A stretch of DNA of 64,000 bases from DATKFM01 sp046154965 (GCA_046154965.1 JBJXDY010000035.1:1-64000); one strand, 5' to 3'; positions 1 to 8,832 are shown, counted from the first letter of the stretch. The notes: generated from the sequence alone by a model not told the origin. A program made the numbers and translations.

Positions 1-99
1 TCGCTTGCTGGCCTCCTTCCCAGCCAGCATCTTGAATCACAAATCCGATCCCTGGGGAATCCCCTACGATTCATTCAATCCGTGAAACGCTCTAGGTTT

Positions 100-365
100 C
101 TCCCCTCTCCCCTGGGGGGAGAGGGGGCAGGGGGTGAGGGCACTCACGCGCGGTAGCGCGGCAAGAATTCCTTCCAGACGATCGAGGTTCTTGTGAAGCG
201 ACTTTCGGTCGGCGCGGCACAGGCGAATAGGGCTGTTGCTCTTGGACGCGCTGCCGCGCGCAAACCCCTCATCCCCCGCCCCTTCTCCCCCAAGGGGAGA
301 AGGGAATTCATTCGGTACCTCCGAGATCTGTGCATCCCCAAGCGCTTTCGCGGAGATGACAATCT
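100..365. repeat. Mosaic palindromic intergenic repeat, copy 1
   Basis: The first 398 bases hold no supported gene. They contain two G/C-run palindromes, at 100-141 and 265-304, which are inverted copies of each other (CCCTCAYCCCC then a CTCCCC/GGGGAG stem). The tract at 320-365, read on the minus strand, carries ATTGTCATCTCCGCGAAAG followed by CGCTTGGGGATGCACA. Nearly the same string occurs on the plus strand at 15152-15190, again next to a pair of G/C-run palindromes, so the whole block appears to be one dispersed element. Short frames across it are repeat artefacts. Confidence 0.7.
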
Positions 366-398
366 TGGGGAGTGGCGGGCCAATTGTTGCTATCGGCC

Positions 399-1379
399 TC
401 AGCCCCACAGTTCCGGCCGGGGCGGCTGCACCAGGCTTCCGTCGAACTGCAGCCCGTGCTTGCGGTCCCGCGCCAGCAGCAGCGGGCCGTCCAGATCGAC
501 CCAGCGCGCCCGCTGCGCCACCAGCATGGCCGGCGCCATTGCCAGCGACGTGGCGACCATGCAGCCGATCATGATCGCGAAGCCCAGGGCCGCCGCCGCA
601 TCCGCCAGCGCCAGCGCGCCGGTAAGCCCGCCGGTCTTGTCCAGCTTGATGTTCACGGCGTCGTACCTGCCGACGAGCTGGGGCAGCGTCTCCACGCCAT
701 GGCAGGATTCGTCGGCGCAGACGGCGATCGGCCGCGCCAGTCCCGCCAGCGCCGAATCATCCGCCGCCGGCAAGGGCTGCTCGATCATCTCCACGCCCAG
801 CGGCACCAGCTTTGGCACCAGGCCGGCGAGGATTTCGGCCGTCCAGCCCTCATTGGCATCGACGATCAGGCGCGAGTCGGGGGCACTGGCATGGACGGCG
901 GCGACCCGTTCCAGATCGCCCGGTCCCGCCAGCTTGAGCTTCAATAACGGCCGGTGCGCGTTGGCTTTCGCCGCCGCGGCCATGCTCTCCACGCTGCCCA
1001 GGCTGAGCGTATAGGCCGTGGTCACCGGCTTCAGCGCCGGCAGGCCGGCCAGCGCCGCGGCGCTGCGGCCGCTTTGCTTGGCGGCCAGGTCCCAAAGCGC
1101 GCAATCCACCGCATTGCGCGCCGCGCCCGGTTTCATCCTCGCCTGCAGTTCCTCGCGGCCGAGGCCCGCCTCCAGCGCCGCGCGCAGCGACTCGATCTCG
1201 GCGACCGACTTGGCTATGGTTTCGCCATAGCGGCCATAGGGCACGCATTCGCCGCGGCCGCGATGGGCACCGTCGGCGATCTCGACCGATACGACATCCG
1301 CTGCCGTCTTGCTGCCGCGGGAGATGGTGAAGGTGCCGGCGATCGGCCAGCTTTCCGCCGTGACCGTCAGCCGGCGCAT
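399..1379 (-). CDS. dgcA: N-acetyl-D-glutamate racemase DgcA (enolase superfamily, dipeptide-epimerase-like)
   Basis: Enolase-superfamily enzyme, 326 aa from the ATG at 1379. An upstream extension is possible, but the family begins at MRRLTV. Visible active-site elements are the LLKLKL lysine motif, the metal ligands in IVDANEGW, MIEQPL and CADES, and the second catalytic lysine in NIKLDK. It resembles Ala-Glu dipeptide epimerases. The start overlaps the final base of the dgcN stop, so the two are translationally coupled. In the described D-glutamate pathway DgcN acetylates D-Glu and DgcA converts N-acetyl-D-Glu to the L form. The assignment rests on this pairing; an isolated copy would be called dipeptide epimerase. 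Confidence 0.85.
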   Translation of the reverse strand: MRRLTVTAESWPIAGTFTISRGSKTAADVVSVEIADGAHRGRGECVPYGRYGETIAKSVAEIESLRAALEAGLGREELQARMKPGAARNAVDCALWDLAAKQSGRSAAALAGLPALKPVTTAYTLSLGSVESMAAAAKANAHRPLLKLKLAGPGDLERVAAVHASAPDSRLIVDANEGWTAEILAGLVPKLVPLGVEMIEQPLPAADDSALAGLARPIAVCADESCHGVETLPQLVGRYDAVNIKLDKTGGLTGALALADAAAALGFAIMIGCMVATSLAMAPAMLVAQRARWVDLDGPLLLARDRKHGLQFDGSLVQPPRPELWG

Positions 1380-2383
1380 CAGAGGCGCGCCAGCGCGTCC
1401 GCCAGCGGCCCGACGCCGGTGCGCACGGGATCGACCGCCGGCAGGCCGAACTTCTGCGAGCAATCTTTCAGCGCGCGTTCCGCCGCCGCGCCGTCGAGCA
1501 CCGAGGTGTTGAAACTGAACCCTGCCAGCGCGACCGCCGGATTGGTCAAGCGCGCCGCCGCCAGGTTCGCATCGATACAGGTCTGCAAGTCCGGCAGCTG
1601 GTAGTGCGGCAGGCCGCGCATATGGGGCCGCTGCGGCTCATGGCACATGACAAGAGCATCGGGCTGGGCGCCATGGATCAGGCCGAGCGTGACGCCGGCG
1701 TAGGACGCATGGAACAGCGAGCCCTGCCCCTCCACCAAGTCCCAGTGATCCGCATCGTTCTCCGGGCAGATCCATTCCACCGCCCCCGACACGAAATCGG
1801 ACACCACCGCATCGATGGAGACGCCATCGCCGGCGATGAAGATGCCGGTCTGGCCAGTGGCGCGGAAGTCCGCTTTCAACCCGCGCTTGCGCATCTCCTT
1901 CTCCAGCGCCAGCGCCGTGTACATCTTGCCGATGGAGCAGTCGGTGCCGACGGTGAGCATGCGCTTGCCCTTGCGTTTCTTCCCGGTGCCGACGGCGAAA
2001 TCCCGCGTTGGGTGGCGCACATCGAAAAGGTTGCGGCCGAGCTTGCGCGCCGTCTCCGCCAGAGCCGGCACATCCGCCAGCCGCTTATGCAAGCCGCTGG
2101 CCAGATCCATGCCCATCTCCAGCGCCTGCTTCAGTACGCCGGTCCAGCTCTCGCCGATCAGGCCGCCGCGATTGGCGACGCCGACGATGACCGTCTTCAC
2201 CCGGGCCGCTTTCGCCTGCTCCAGGGTCATGTCCGGCAGTCCCAGATCGGCCTTGCAGCCGGGCATCCGGAACTGACCGACACACCATTCCGGCCGCCAA
2301 TGGGCGACACCTTGGGCCGTCTTGGCGGCGAGCTGATCGGGCGCGTCGCCCAGGAACATCAGATAGGGGTGAGCAATGGACAT
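1379..2383 (-). CDS. dgcN: N-acetyltransferase DgcN (DUF1611 family)
   Basis: 334 aa, the usual length of the DUF1611 family. The N-terminal region opens with the conserved PYLMFLGDA stretch. The C-terminal part has a P-loop-like segment, TVGTDCSIGKMYTALALEKEM, and later LVEGQGSLFHASYAG and the CHEPQRPHMRG signature. The start is the ATG at 2383, with GAGGG six bases upstream. It is first of a two-gene operon with dgcA and is transcribed divergently from the gamma-glutamyltransferase, with 132 bases between start codons. Known role of the family: acetylation of D-glutamate as the first step of its use as carbon or nitrogen source. Older annotations call this family an NAD-dependent epimerase/dehydratase-like or hypothetical protein. 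Confidence 0.85.
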   Translation of the reverse strand: MSIAHPYLMFLGDAPDQLAAKTAQGVAHWRPEWCVGQFRMPGCKADLGLPDMTLEQAKAARVKTVIVGVANRGGLIGESWTGVLKQALEMGMDLASGLHKRLADVPALAETARKLGRNLFDVRHPTRDFAVGTGKKRKGKRMLTVGTDCSIGKMYTALALEKEMRKRGLKADFRATGQTGIFIAGDGVSIDAVVSDFVSGAVEWICPENDADHWDLVEGQGSLFHASYAGVTLGLIHGAQPDALVMCHEPQRPHMRGLPHYQLPDLQTCIDANLAAARLTNPAVALAGFSFNTSVLDGAAAERALKDCSQKFGLPAVDPVRTGVGPLADALARL

Positions 2384-2515
2384 CGGTGACCCTCGGCGCT
2401 GTTCTGTTTTGCCGGCATCCTAGCGATGCCCGCCGTTGGGGCAAGATTCCGCCCCGCCTTGCCCCGGCAAAGAGCGGCCCTTATCGTGCCCGCCTTCAAA
2501 ACACGGGGCAGTCCG

Positions 2516-4315
2516 ATGGCGGAATTCACCACGAGGCCGGAGATTCTCGGCAATTTCGGCGTCGTCGCCTCCACCCATTGGCTCGCCACCGCCGCCGGCA
2601 TGGCCATGCTGGAAAAGGGCGGCAATGCCTTCGATGCCGCCGTCGCCGTCGGATTCGCGCTGCAGGTGGTCGAGCCCCATATGAACGGTCCCGGCGGCGA
2701 CGCGCCGATCTTGCTGTGGGACTCGGCGCGCGAATCGGTCGAGGTGGTCTGCGGCCAGGGCGTGGCGCCGGAACTGGCGACCATCGAGCGCTATCGGGAC
2801 CTGGGCCTCGAGTTGGTGCCCGCCGCCGGATTGCTGGCAGCCGTGGTTCCCGGCGCCTTCGATGCCTGGCTGTTGCTATTGCGGGATTACGGCACGCTGC
2901 GCCTCCATGAGGTGATGGAACATGCCCTCGGCTATGCCGAACGCGGCTATCCGCTGGTGCCGCAAATCTGCGCCACCATCGCCTCGGTGCAGCAGCTGTT
3001 CGAGGACGAATGGGTGACCTCGGCCGAGACCTATCTGCCCGATGGCGATGTGCCGCAGCCGGGCAGCCTGTTCCGCAATCTTGACCTCGTCCATTGCTGG
3101 CGCCGCATCATCCTGGAGGCCGAATCGGCCACGGCGAACCGCGAGGGCCAGATCGACGCGGCGCGGCGCATCTGGGCCGAAGGCTTCGTGGCGGAAGCGA
3201 TCGACAGCTATTGCCGCACCACTGAGTCCATGGACAGCTCCGGCCGCCGCCATGCCGGCCTGCTGCGCGGCGGCGACATGGCGAAATGGCGGGCAACGGT
3301 GGAGAAGCCGCTCACCCTCGACTATCACGGCCATACCGTCTGCAAATGCGGCCCCTGGAGCCAGGGCCCGGTGTTCCTGCAGCAACTGGCGCTGCTGTCG
3401 GGCTATGACATCGCCGCCATGGATCCGCTGGGCGAGGAGTTCGTTCATACGGTGACCGAATGCGCCAAGCTCGCCTTCGCCGACCGCGAGGCGTTCTATG
3501 GCGATCCGGATTTCGTCAATGTGCCGCTGCATGTGCTGCTCGGTGCGCCCTACAACAATCTGCGGCGCAAGCTGGTGACAGATCAGGCCAGCGCCGAACT
3601 GCGCCCCGGTGAATTGCCGGGATTCGGCGGCTCGATCCGCCTGGCGCTGGAGCAGCGCGCGGGGTTGGAAGGCGAATACGACACTATGGGCGGCGGCGAG
3701 CCGACGCGGACGGAGTTCGCCGACGCGCCGCCGCGGGGCGACACCTGCCATATCGACGTCATCGACCGCCACGGCAACATGGTTTCGGCCACGCCGTCGG
3801 GCGGCTGGCTGCAGAGCTCGCCGATCATTCCCGGCCTGGGCTTTTGCCTCGGCAGCCGGGCGCAGATGTTCTGGCTCGATCCGGACTCGCCTTCGGCCCT
3901 GGCGCCGGGCCGCCGCCCGCGCACCACGCTGACGCCATCGCTCGCCCTGCGCGATGGCCGGCCCTACATGGTTTTCGGCACGCCCGGCGGCGACCAGCAG
4001 GATCAATGGAGTCTGACCTTCTTCCTGCGCCATGTGCATCACCGCATGAATCTGCAGCAGGCCATCGATGCGCCGATGTTCCACACCGATCACATGCCCA
4101 GTTCCTTCTGGCCCCGCAACCGTGCGCCCGCCAGCCTGGCCCTCGAAGGCCGTTTCGCGCCCAAGACCGCGAAGGCACTGCGCAAGCGCGGCCATGAGGT
4201 GACTGTCGCCGGCGATTGGGACCTTGGCCGTCTCTCCGCGGCGACACGCGACGGCGGCCTGCTCAAAGTCGCCGCCAATCCGCGGGGCATGCAGGGCTAC
4301 GCCATCGGCCGGTGA
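2516..4315 (+). CDS. Gamma-glutamyltransferase family protein
   Basis: Ntn-hydrolase of the GGT family, 599 aa from the ATG at 2516. The frame is open from 2426, but the added residues are not family-like. The N-terminal large-subunit part has GNAFDAAVAVGFALQVVEPH and NGPGGDAPILLW. Autoprocessing should occur before Thr410 in the GDTCHIDVID motif, followed by GNMVSATPSGGW and a C-terminal TPGGDQQDQW motif, as in GGT-like acylases. No signal peptide is visible, so it is probably cytoplasmic, unlike classical periplasmic GGT. The substrate could be a gamma-glutamyl amide or another acylated amine. It lies divergent to dgcN, so a glutamyl role is plausible but inferred. Confidence 0.85.
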   Translation: MAEFTTRPEILGNFGVVASTHWLATAAGMAMLEKGGNAFDAAVAVGFALQVVEPHMNGPGGDAPILLWDSARESVEVVCGQGVAPELATIERYRDLGLELVPAAGLLAAVVPGAFDAWLLLLRDYGTLRLHEVMEHALGYAERGYPLVPQICATIASVQQLFEDEWVTSAETYLPDGDVPQPGSLFRNLDLVHCWRRIILEAESATANREGQIDAARRIWAEGFVAEAIDSYCRTTESMDSSGRRHAGLLRGGDMAKWRATVEKPLTLDYHGHTVCKCGPWSQGPVFLQQLALLSGYDIAAMDPLGEEFVHTVTECAKLAFADREAFYGDPDFVNVPLHVLLGAPYNNLRRKLVTDQASAELRPGELPGFGGSIRLALEQRAGLEGEYDTMGGGEPTRTEFADAPPRGDTCHIDVIDRHGNMVSATPSGGWLQSSPIIPGLGFCLGSRAQMFWLDPDSPSALAPGRRPRTTLTPSLALRDGRPYMVFGTPGGDQQDQWSLTFFLRHVHHRMNLQQAIDAPMFHTDHMPSSFWPRNRAPASLALEGRFAPKTAKALRKRGHEVTVAGDWDLGRLSAATRDGGLLKVAANPRGMQGYAIGR

Positions 4316-4570
4316 CGGAGTCATCGTGATCGAAACTGGATGGGCTGCCACACGCTGCCCCAGGCACTATGGTATCCCCGAATTCCGCGCTCTATTTCAC
4401 CGTCAATTTCCCCCGAACATGGAGCACAGCGCTGACTGACAAGACACCCGGGTCGCATCCGGCGACCTCAGCTCCTTGTCCTGCGCTGCAGAGCGCCTTT
4501 GCGGCTGTTGGGCCGCCGGTGTAGTTTAGCGACCCTGCCCGACAGCTTTGTCCAATCTGGAATTCGCCTC

Positions 4571-5056
4571 ATGCCGTCATTCGATATCGTGTCAAAGACC
4601 GAACTTTCCGAGGTCGACAACGCCATCAACGGCATGCGCCGGGAGATCGAGACTCGGTTCGATTTCAAAGGCAGCAAATGCACGATCGAACGCAAGGACG
4701 AACTCCTGACCATGCTCGCCGATGACGATCTCAAACTGAAGCAGATGCAGGAACTGCTGAAAGGCTACATCACGCGGCGCAAGCTCGACGCGGGCGCGCT
4801 CGACTTCAAGCCGCCGGAGAAGGCCTCGGGAAACACATTGCGGCAGGTGGTCCAGGTCAAACAGGGCATCGAGCAGACGCTGGCCAAGGACATCGTGCGC
4901 TCGATCAAGGATTCCAAACTGAAGGTGCAGGTTTCGATCCAAGGGGACGAGTTGCGTGTCTCCGGCAAGAAGCGCGACGATCTGCAGGCGGCGATCCAGC
5001 ATGTGCGGGAGATGAAGATCCAGCAGCCGCTGCAGTATGTGAATTTCCGCGATTAG
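4571..5056 (+). CDS. yajQ: YajQ family nucleotide-binding protein (cyclic-di-GMP receptor family)
   Basis: 161 aa, the full length of the YajQ/UPF0234 family. It starts MPSFDIVSK, and contains the hallmarks NAINGMRREIETRFDFKGSK near residue 20 and LRQVVQVKQGIEQTLAKDIV in the centre, ending with the ferredoxin-like repeat PLQYVNFRD. The frame is open 24 codons further upstream (4499), but the ATG at 4571 matches the family start exactly. Members bind nucleotides and in Xanthomonas act as c-di-GMP-responsive transcription co-factors. Cytoplasmic. No clear operon partner; the small gene at 5085 follows after 28 bases and could be co-transcribed. Confidence 0.93.
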   Translation: MPSFDIVSKTELSEVDNAINGMRREIETRFDFKGSKCTIERKDELLTMLADDDLKLKQMQELLKGYITRRKLDAGALDFKPPEKASGNTLRQVVQVKQGIEQTLAKDIVRSIKDSKLKVQVSIQGDELRVSGKKRDDLQAAIQHVREMKIQQPLQYVNFRD

Positions 5057-5084
5057 ACTTCCTGGCCAACATACGGATGACGCC

Positions 5085-5429
5085 ATGGCGCCGAAGAAGA
5101 ACCCGCTGAACCTCAATCCGCTGCAGCTCAGGACGCTGACGCTGCTGCAGGAGCTGGCGCGGCTGCATGGCGAGCCGGCGCCGGAGGAAGCCGAGGGCCA
5201 CATCCTCATCGGCGGCATGCCCCATCCCCACGGCGATCATTTCCATCTCGGCAATTCCGTCGTCGCGACGCGCGATGCGTCGGGCCTCGCCAACGAGGCG
5301 GCATGGGTGGCGCTGGAGCGCAAGGGTCTGATCAAGTCGCACTTCCCCGTCGCCGCCATCTTGACGCCGGCGGGCATGGCGTATGACACGGGGTTGCGGG
5401 AGCAGATCCTGCATCATAGCCATCATTAA
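5085..5429 (+). CDS. Conserved hypothetical protein, histidine-rich
   Basis: 114 aa, not recognised as a named family. The N-terminus is helical and leucine-rich (LNLNPLQLRTLTLLQELARL). The centre has a striking histidine cluster, GGMPHPHGDHFHLGN, and the C-terminus ends HHSHH. The pattern could bind a divalent metal, but no catalytic family is evident. The middle section ANEAAWVALERKGLIKSHFP resembles a winged-helix wing, which is weak evidence only. It lies 28 bases after yajQ on the same strand and has normal codon use for the region, so it is very likely a real gene. Cytoplasmic: no leader or membrane segment. Confidence 0.7.
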   Translation: MAPKKNPLNLNPLQLRTLTLLQELARLHGEPAPEEAEGHILIGGMPHPHGDHFHLGNSVVATRDASGLANEAAWVALERKGLIKSHFPVAAILTPAGMAYDTGLREQILHHSHH

Positions 5430-5449
5430 GGCACAGTCGGGCGTTCCGA

Positions 5450-5480
5450 AATTCATCATCCCTGCGAAAGCGGGGATCAC
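5450..5480. repeat. Short palindromic intergenic repeat (GCGAAAGC core)
   Basis: ATCCCTGCGAAAGCGGGGAT at 5458-5477 forms a stem with a GAAA loop and lies between convergent genes. It is the same core seen at about 340-355 and 15155-15172, so this is a partial copy of the mosaic intergenic repeat. It could also act as a bidirectional transcription barrier, but there is no T-tract on either side. Confidence 0.65.
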
Positions 5481-5528
5481 AACTAGAAAGACGGCTTCGA
5501 CCTAAGGATTTCAGCTCTAGGCGAAGGC

Positions 5529-6314
5529 CTATCGCTGACTCTGCAGACGTCCGACGATGTAGGTCAGCAGGCGGCGCGGCGCGACCTTGATTACGAGCGC
5601 GCTGGCCTTGTTCTGCAGACCGGGGATGATGCTGCGGCGGCCGGTCATCAATCCGTCATAGGCGATTCGCGCGACGGCTTCGGCGCTCATGCCCGTCATG
5701 CGGCTGAGCATCGTGCCGGCGGTTCCAGCTACCGCATGCCACTCCGTGTCGGTCACGCCCGGAAACAAGCAACACGCGGTAATGCCGCTGCCGTTGAGTT
5801 CCTCTGCCAGCGCTTCCGTAAACAGATAGTCGTAGCCTTTGGTGGCGTAATAGACCGCGAGGAACGGCCCCGGCTGGAAGCCGGCCATCGACGCGACGTT
5901 GAGGATGCGGCCATGGCCGCGCGCTTTCATGTCCTGCAGAAACAGATGGGTAAGCGACGTCAGCGCGGTAACATTCACCGCGATCATCTCGAGCTGCCGC
6001 TCCAGCGGGACATCGGTGAAACTGCCCCGCGCGCCGAAGCCGGCATTGTTCACGAGGATGGCGATCTCAACGCCTTCGGCCTTTGCCCGGTCGTGCAGGC
6101 GCCGCGGCGCTGCCGGGTCGGCGAGGTCATCGGGCCAGACATGAGCGTTGACGCCGCGAGCAGAAACCTCCTTGGCCAACGCGTCGAGCCGGTCCCGGCG
6201 CCGCGCCGTCAGCGCGACATCGAAGCCTTCGCCCGCCATCAACCGCGCCAGCGCCGCGCCGATGCCTGCGGACGCGCCGGTGATCAGGACCGTGCCCTTA
6301 CCCCGCTTGGTCAA
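5529..6314 (-). CDS. SDR family NAD(P)-dependent oxidoreductase
   Basis: Classical short-chain dehydrogenase, 261 aa. Rossmann motif TGASAGIG near residue 12, NNAG near residue 89, the catalytic Ser in LNVASMAG and the YYATK catalytic Tyr/Lys pair. The C-terminal region (ALVIKVAPRRLLTYIVGRLQ) is the hydrophobic, basic tail seen in DltE/YciK-like SDRs acting on lipophilic substrates. The gene is followed upstream, with only eight bases between, by the PhyH-type dioxygenase, so the two are probably co-transcribed with the nitrile hydratase operon. Substrate unknown. Confidence 0.87.
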   Translation of the reverse strand: MTKRGKGTVLITGASAGIGAALARLMAGEGFDVALTARRRDRLDALAKEVSARGVNAHVWPDDLADPAAPRRLHDRAKAEGVEIAILVNNAGFGARGSFTDVPLERQLEMIAVNVTALTSLTHLFLQDMKARGHGRILNVASMAGFQPGPFLAVYYATKGYDYLFTEALAEELNGSGITACCLFPGVTDTEWHAVAGTAGTMLSRMTGMSAEAVARIAYDGLMTGRRSIIPGLQNKASALVIKVAPRRLLTYIVGRLQSQR

Positions 6315-6322
6315 ATTGCCCC

Positions 6323-7204
6323 TTACTCCGCCGCCTTGGCGCCGGCGGCCGATCCCCGACGCATATAGTCGTCCAGGAAATCGGTGCGATAGCCGTCCTG
6401 CCGCCAGAGGATCGGAAAATAGCTTTCATCCATTGCCGTGTCGCCGACGCGCTTGTAGCGGTTATAGATGTAGCTGATCTTTGTCGGGTGGAACTTCGCC
6501 GACGACGACATGCAATGGGCGATGACGGAGCGGCGCGGCAGGCCGGCGCGATTCTTGTCAGAGCCATGCCAAGTGCGGCCGTCATGGAAGGCGCAGCCGC
6601 CGGCCGGAACTTCCACCGGCACGATGTCGGGCGTGAGGCCGACCTTGGCCGCCGCCTCCACCATCTCCTTGCGGTAATCGTCGGGCGCGTGGAACTGCTT
6701 GACCGGCGGCGACACCGGCCACTTATGGGAGCCGCGCACATATTCGATGGTGCCGCCCTGGGCGCTGGTGGGGTCGAGGGCGATCCAGCAGGTCAGCATA
6801 TGGGGCGGGTCGATCCAGCCGTTGTAGCTGTCGTCCTGGTGGAAGCCGAGGGATTTGGCGCCCGGCGGCTTCCAGACCACATTGTCCTGGGCGATGCGCG
6901 CACCGGGCCAGCCGGCCAACTGGGCGCAGAGCTTTCCCACTTCCGGCCGCAGCACCAGGCTGGCGACGCTGTAATCCGACTTCCAGCCGTTGCAGATCTG
7001 GCGCGCCAAGTCCGGCTTGTCGCGGCCGTCCTTCCAGTTCCATTCGTCGGGATAGAGGCCGGTTTCGAACTCGCCGCGGAAAAGTCCCTCATACCGCGCC
7101 GCCACGCGGGCGGCGGCGGGCGGCGGGATGAAATTCTCGACGATCAGGAAGCCGTCTTCGTGGAAGCGTGCCACCTGTCGCGGCGTGAGTTCAGCGAGCA
7201 TCAT
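6323..7204 (-). CDS. Phytanoyl-CoA dioxygenase family protein
   Basis: Fe(II)/2-oxoglutarate oxygenase of the PhyH family, about 293 aa. It begins LTPRQVARFHEDGFLIVENFI, typical of the family. The 2-His-1-carboxylate triad is visible as HQD in LGFHQDDSYNGW and the distal His in RTWHGSDKN, followed by the 2-oxoglutarate-binding Arg region (GLPRRSVIAHCM). The start is chosen at the ATG pair 7204/7201, just after the accessory gene stop at 7209; the ATG at 7237, overlapping that stop, is an alternative. Its place directly downstream of the nitrile hydratase genes suggests oxidation of a related small molecule, but the substrate is unknown. Confidence 0.85.
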   Translation of the reverse strand: MMLAELTPRQVARFHEDGFLIVENFIPPPAAARVAARYEGLFRGEFETGLYPDEWNWKDGRDKPDLARQICNGWKSDYSVASLVLRPEVGKLCAQLAGWPGARIAQDNVVWKPPGAKSLGFHQDDSYNGWIDPPHMLTCWIALDPTSAQGGTIEYVRGSHKWPVSPPVKQFHAPDDYRKEMVEAAAKVGLTPDIVPVEVPAGGCAFHDGRTWHGSDKNRAGLPRRSVIAHCMSSSAKFHPTKISYIYNRYKRVGDTAMDESYFPILWRQDGYRTDFLDDYMRRGSAAGAKAAE

Positions 7205-7208
7205 GTCA

Positions 7209-7556
7209 TCACGCCCGACGATCCGGCGCTTCACCATGTCCGTGACTCGCCTGATGCGCAAGATCGCGGGCAAGCCGGCCGACGGCGCCGCTCGCCAACA
7301 GGCCGCGATCCCCAAGCAGCCGCTCCGCCGCTGCCAGCCATTGCTCGTAGTAGGCCGTGGCCGGATCGCCGTGGGAGTGCCCGGCCTTCACGGCGGCGGC
7401 GAGATAGTCGCGGAACTCATCGCGCCCGATGACGCCCTTGTCCAGCAGCGCCGCGACGGCGCCGAAAATGCGCGCCTGCCAGGGGGCGCTGAACACCGGC
7501 CCCTCGGCGTCGCGGGGGATCAGCATGACGTCTTCGAGCTTGCAGCTTTCGGGCAC
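7209..7556 (-). CDS. Nitrile hydratase accessory (metallochaperone/activator) protein
   Basis: Third gene of the nitrile hydratase operon, 115 aa from the GTG at 7556. The family hallmark is EGPVFSAPWQARIFGAVAAL near the N-terminus, then YYEQWLAAAERLL, which is also homologous to the N-terminal part of the beta subunit. The ATG at 7526 is too close to the conserved core. AGGAGG at 7568-7573 overlaps the TAA stop of the beta subunit and lies 11 bases before the GTG, which supports the GTG start. Known role: insertion of cobalt and cysteine oxidation of the alpha subunit through a subunit-swapping complex. Cytoplasmic. Confidence 0.85.
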   Translation of the reverse strand: MPESCKLEDVMLIPRDAEGPVFSAPWQARIFGAVAALLDKGVIGRDEFRDYLAAAVKAGHSHGDPATAYYEQWLAAAERLLGDRGLLASGAVGRLARDLAHQASHGHGEAPDRRA

Positions 7557-7572
7557 CTTCGTCCGCGCCTCC

Positions 7573-8229
7573 TTAGGCCAGGTCCAGGTAGCTGTCCCAG
7601 AGATCGACGCACACCGCATCGATCGGAGAAGCGTCGGCGCCCCACAATTCCCGCGCCGCGAAACGCACGGCGTAGAGGTATTGCGGGCGTTCGCCGTCGC
7701 CGCGCGAATTGGTGTCGGCGAAGGTGAAGACCCCATGCACCCGGTCGATCACGCCCTGCCGGCCGCGGACGTAGCGCACCAGCCGCGTATGCCCGGCAGG
7801 ATGAATGTTGCGCGCGCGCACCCGGTCGCCGGCCTTGAAGCGGGCCACATGACCCTCCTCCGGCCGCCGCGTGGAGAAACCGCCGGCGATGGCGCCGGCC
7901 ACGTCGGCGGGCTTCACCGGCGGAAAGATCTCGACTCTGGGCTTGCCCTTGGCGGCCTTGCCGTCGGCAGTCAGAACGCCCCGCTGTCTAAGCAAGGACT
8001 CCAGCGCCAGCAGCCATTTCTCGTAGTAGGAGGCCGTGAGGTACTTCGCGGGGGGAATGCGCTCGATCTCCGGCCGTAGGTTGTCATCCGTGTAGGGCAC
8101 GGCGAACGGCGCCGCCAGGGCGAGGGCGAAAGCGCGGCGCTCCCAGTCGGCGTGAAAGACCGGCTCGTCCGTCTCGCGCTCGACCGGCCCGAAGCCGTCC
8201 ATGCCGCCCATGTCGTGGATCGTGTTCAT
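7573..8229 (-). CDS. nthB: Nitrile hydratase subunit beta
   Basis: 218 aa, typical length. It opens with the signature MNTIHDMGGMDGFGPVERE, has YYEKWLLALESLL in the N-terminal helical half, and an SH3-like barrel at the C-terminus (FKAGDRVRARNIHPAGHTRLVRYVRGRQG) ending LWGADASPIDAVCVDLWDSYL. It pairs with the alpha subunit, encoded nine bases upstream, to hydrate nitriles to amides. The stop codon overlaps the ribosome-binding site of the accessory gene. Cytoplasmic heterotetramer by family knowledge. Confidence 0.95.
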   Translation of the reverse strand: MNTIHDMGGMDGFGPVERETDEPVFHADWERRAFALALAAPFAVPYTDDNLRPEIERIPPAKYLTASYYEKWLLALESLLRQRGVLTADGKAAKGKPRVEIFPPVKPADVAGAIAGGFSTRRPEEGHVARFKAGDRVRARNIHPAGHTRLVRYVRGRQGVIDRVHGVFTFADTNSRGDGERPQYLYAVRFAARELWGADASPIDAVCVDLWDSYLDLA

Positions 8230-8238
8230 TGCCCGCGC

Positions 8239-8832
8239 TCAAACCAACGCCGTGCCGATCATGCCGTCGCGCGTCACCCGCGCGGCGAGCTGCTCCTCGG
8301 TGAGGCCCTCGATCCCGGCCGGGCGGTGCGGCAGCACCATGTAGCGCATCTCCGCGCTCGAGTCCCAGACGCGCACCTCGACGTCCGCGGGCAGATCGAC
8401 GCCGAATTCCCTGAGCACGCCGCGCGGGTCCTTCACCGCGCGGGAGCGGTAGGCCGCGCTCTTGTACCAGACCGGCGGCAACCCCAGCACCGGCCAGGGA
8501 TAGCAGGAGCAGAGGGTGCAGACGATCATGTTGTGAATCCTGTCCGTGTTCTCCACCACCGCCATGTTCTCGCCCTGCAACCCGCCGTAGCCGAGTTCGG
8601 CGATGGCGGCGGTGGGCGCCTCCAGCAGACGGCGCTTGTAGGCCGCATCGGTCCAGGCCCGCGCCACCACCCGCGCGCCGTTGCGCGGCCCGATCTTGGT
8701 CTCGTACTGATCGACAAACACGTCGATTGACGCCGGGTCCACAAGCCCCTTGTCGACGAGAATCTGTTCCAACGCTTTGACGCGGAGTGCGAGGTCTCGC
8801 TCCTCGCCGTCATGATCGTGGTGCGCGCCCAT
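8239..8832 (-). CDS. nthA: Nitrile hydratase subunit alpha, cobalt type
   Basis: 197 aa. The metal claw CTLCSC is at Cys105-Cys110 within IVCTLCSCYPWPVLGLPP. Threonine after the first cysteine (CTLCSC) marks cobalt-type enzymes, whereas iron-type enzymes have CSLCSC. The N-terminus is His/Asp-rich (MGAHHDHDGEE). It begins the operon alpha-beta-accessory, with GGGAG about ten bases before the ATG. An amidase lies nearby on the opposite strand (9966), which would complete nitrile to amide to acid. No iron-type activator and no dedicated cobalt transporter gene is visible here. Confidence 0.95.
   Translation of the reverse strand: MGAHHDHDGEERDLALRVKALEQILVDKGLVDPASIDVFVDQYETKIGPRNGARVVARAWTDAAYKRRLLEAPTAAIAELGYGGLQGENMAVVENTDRIHNMIVCTLCSCYPWPVLGLPPVWYKSAAYRSRAVKDPRGVLREFGVDLPADVEVRVWDSSAEMRYMVLPHRPAGIEGLTEEQLAARVTRDGMIGTALV

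Noticed and set aside
2876..4351. 491-aa open frame antisense to the gamma-glutamyltransferase
   Set aside because: Arg/Gly/His-rich shadow of a conserved gene.
7201..7237. ATG at 7237 as the dioxygenase start
   Set aside because: Would overlap the accessory gene and add residues not seen in the family; kept only as alternative.
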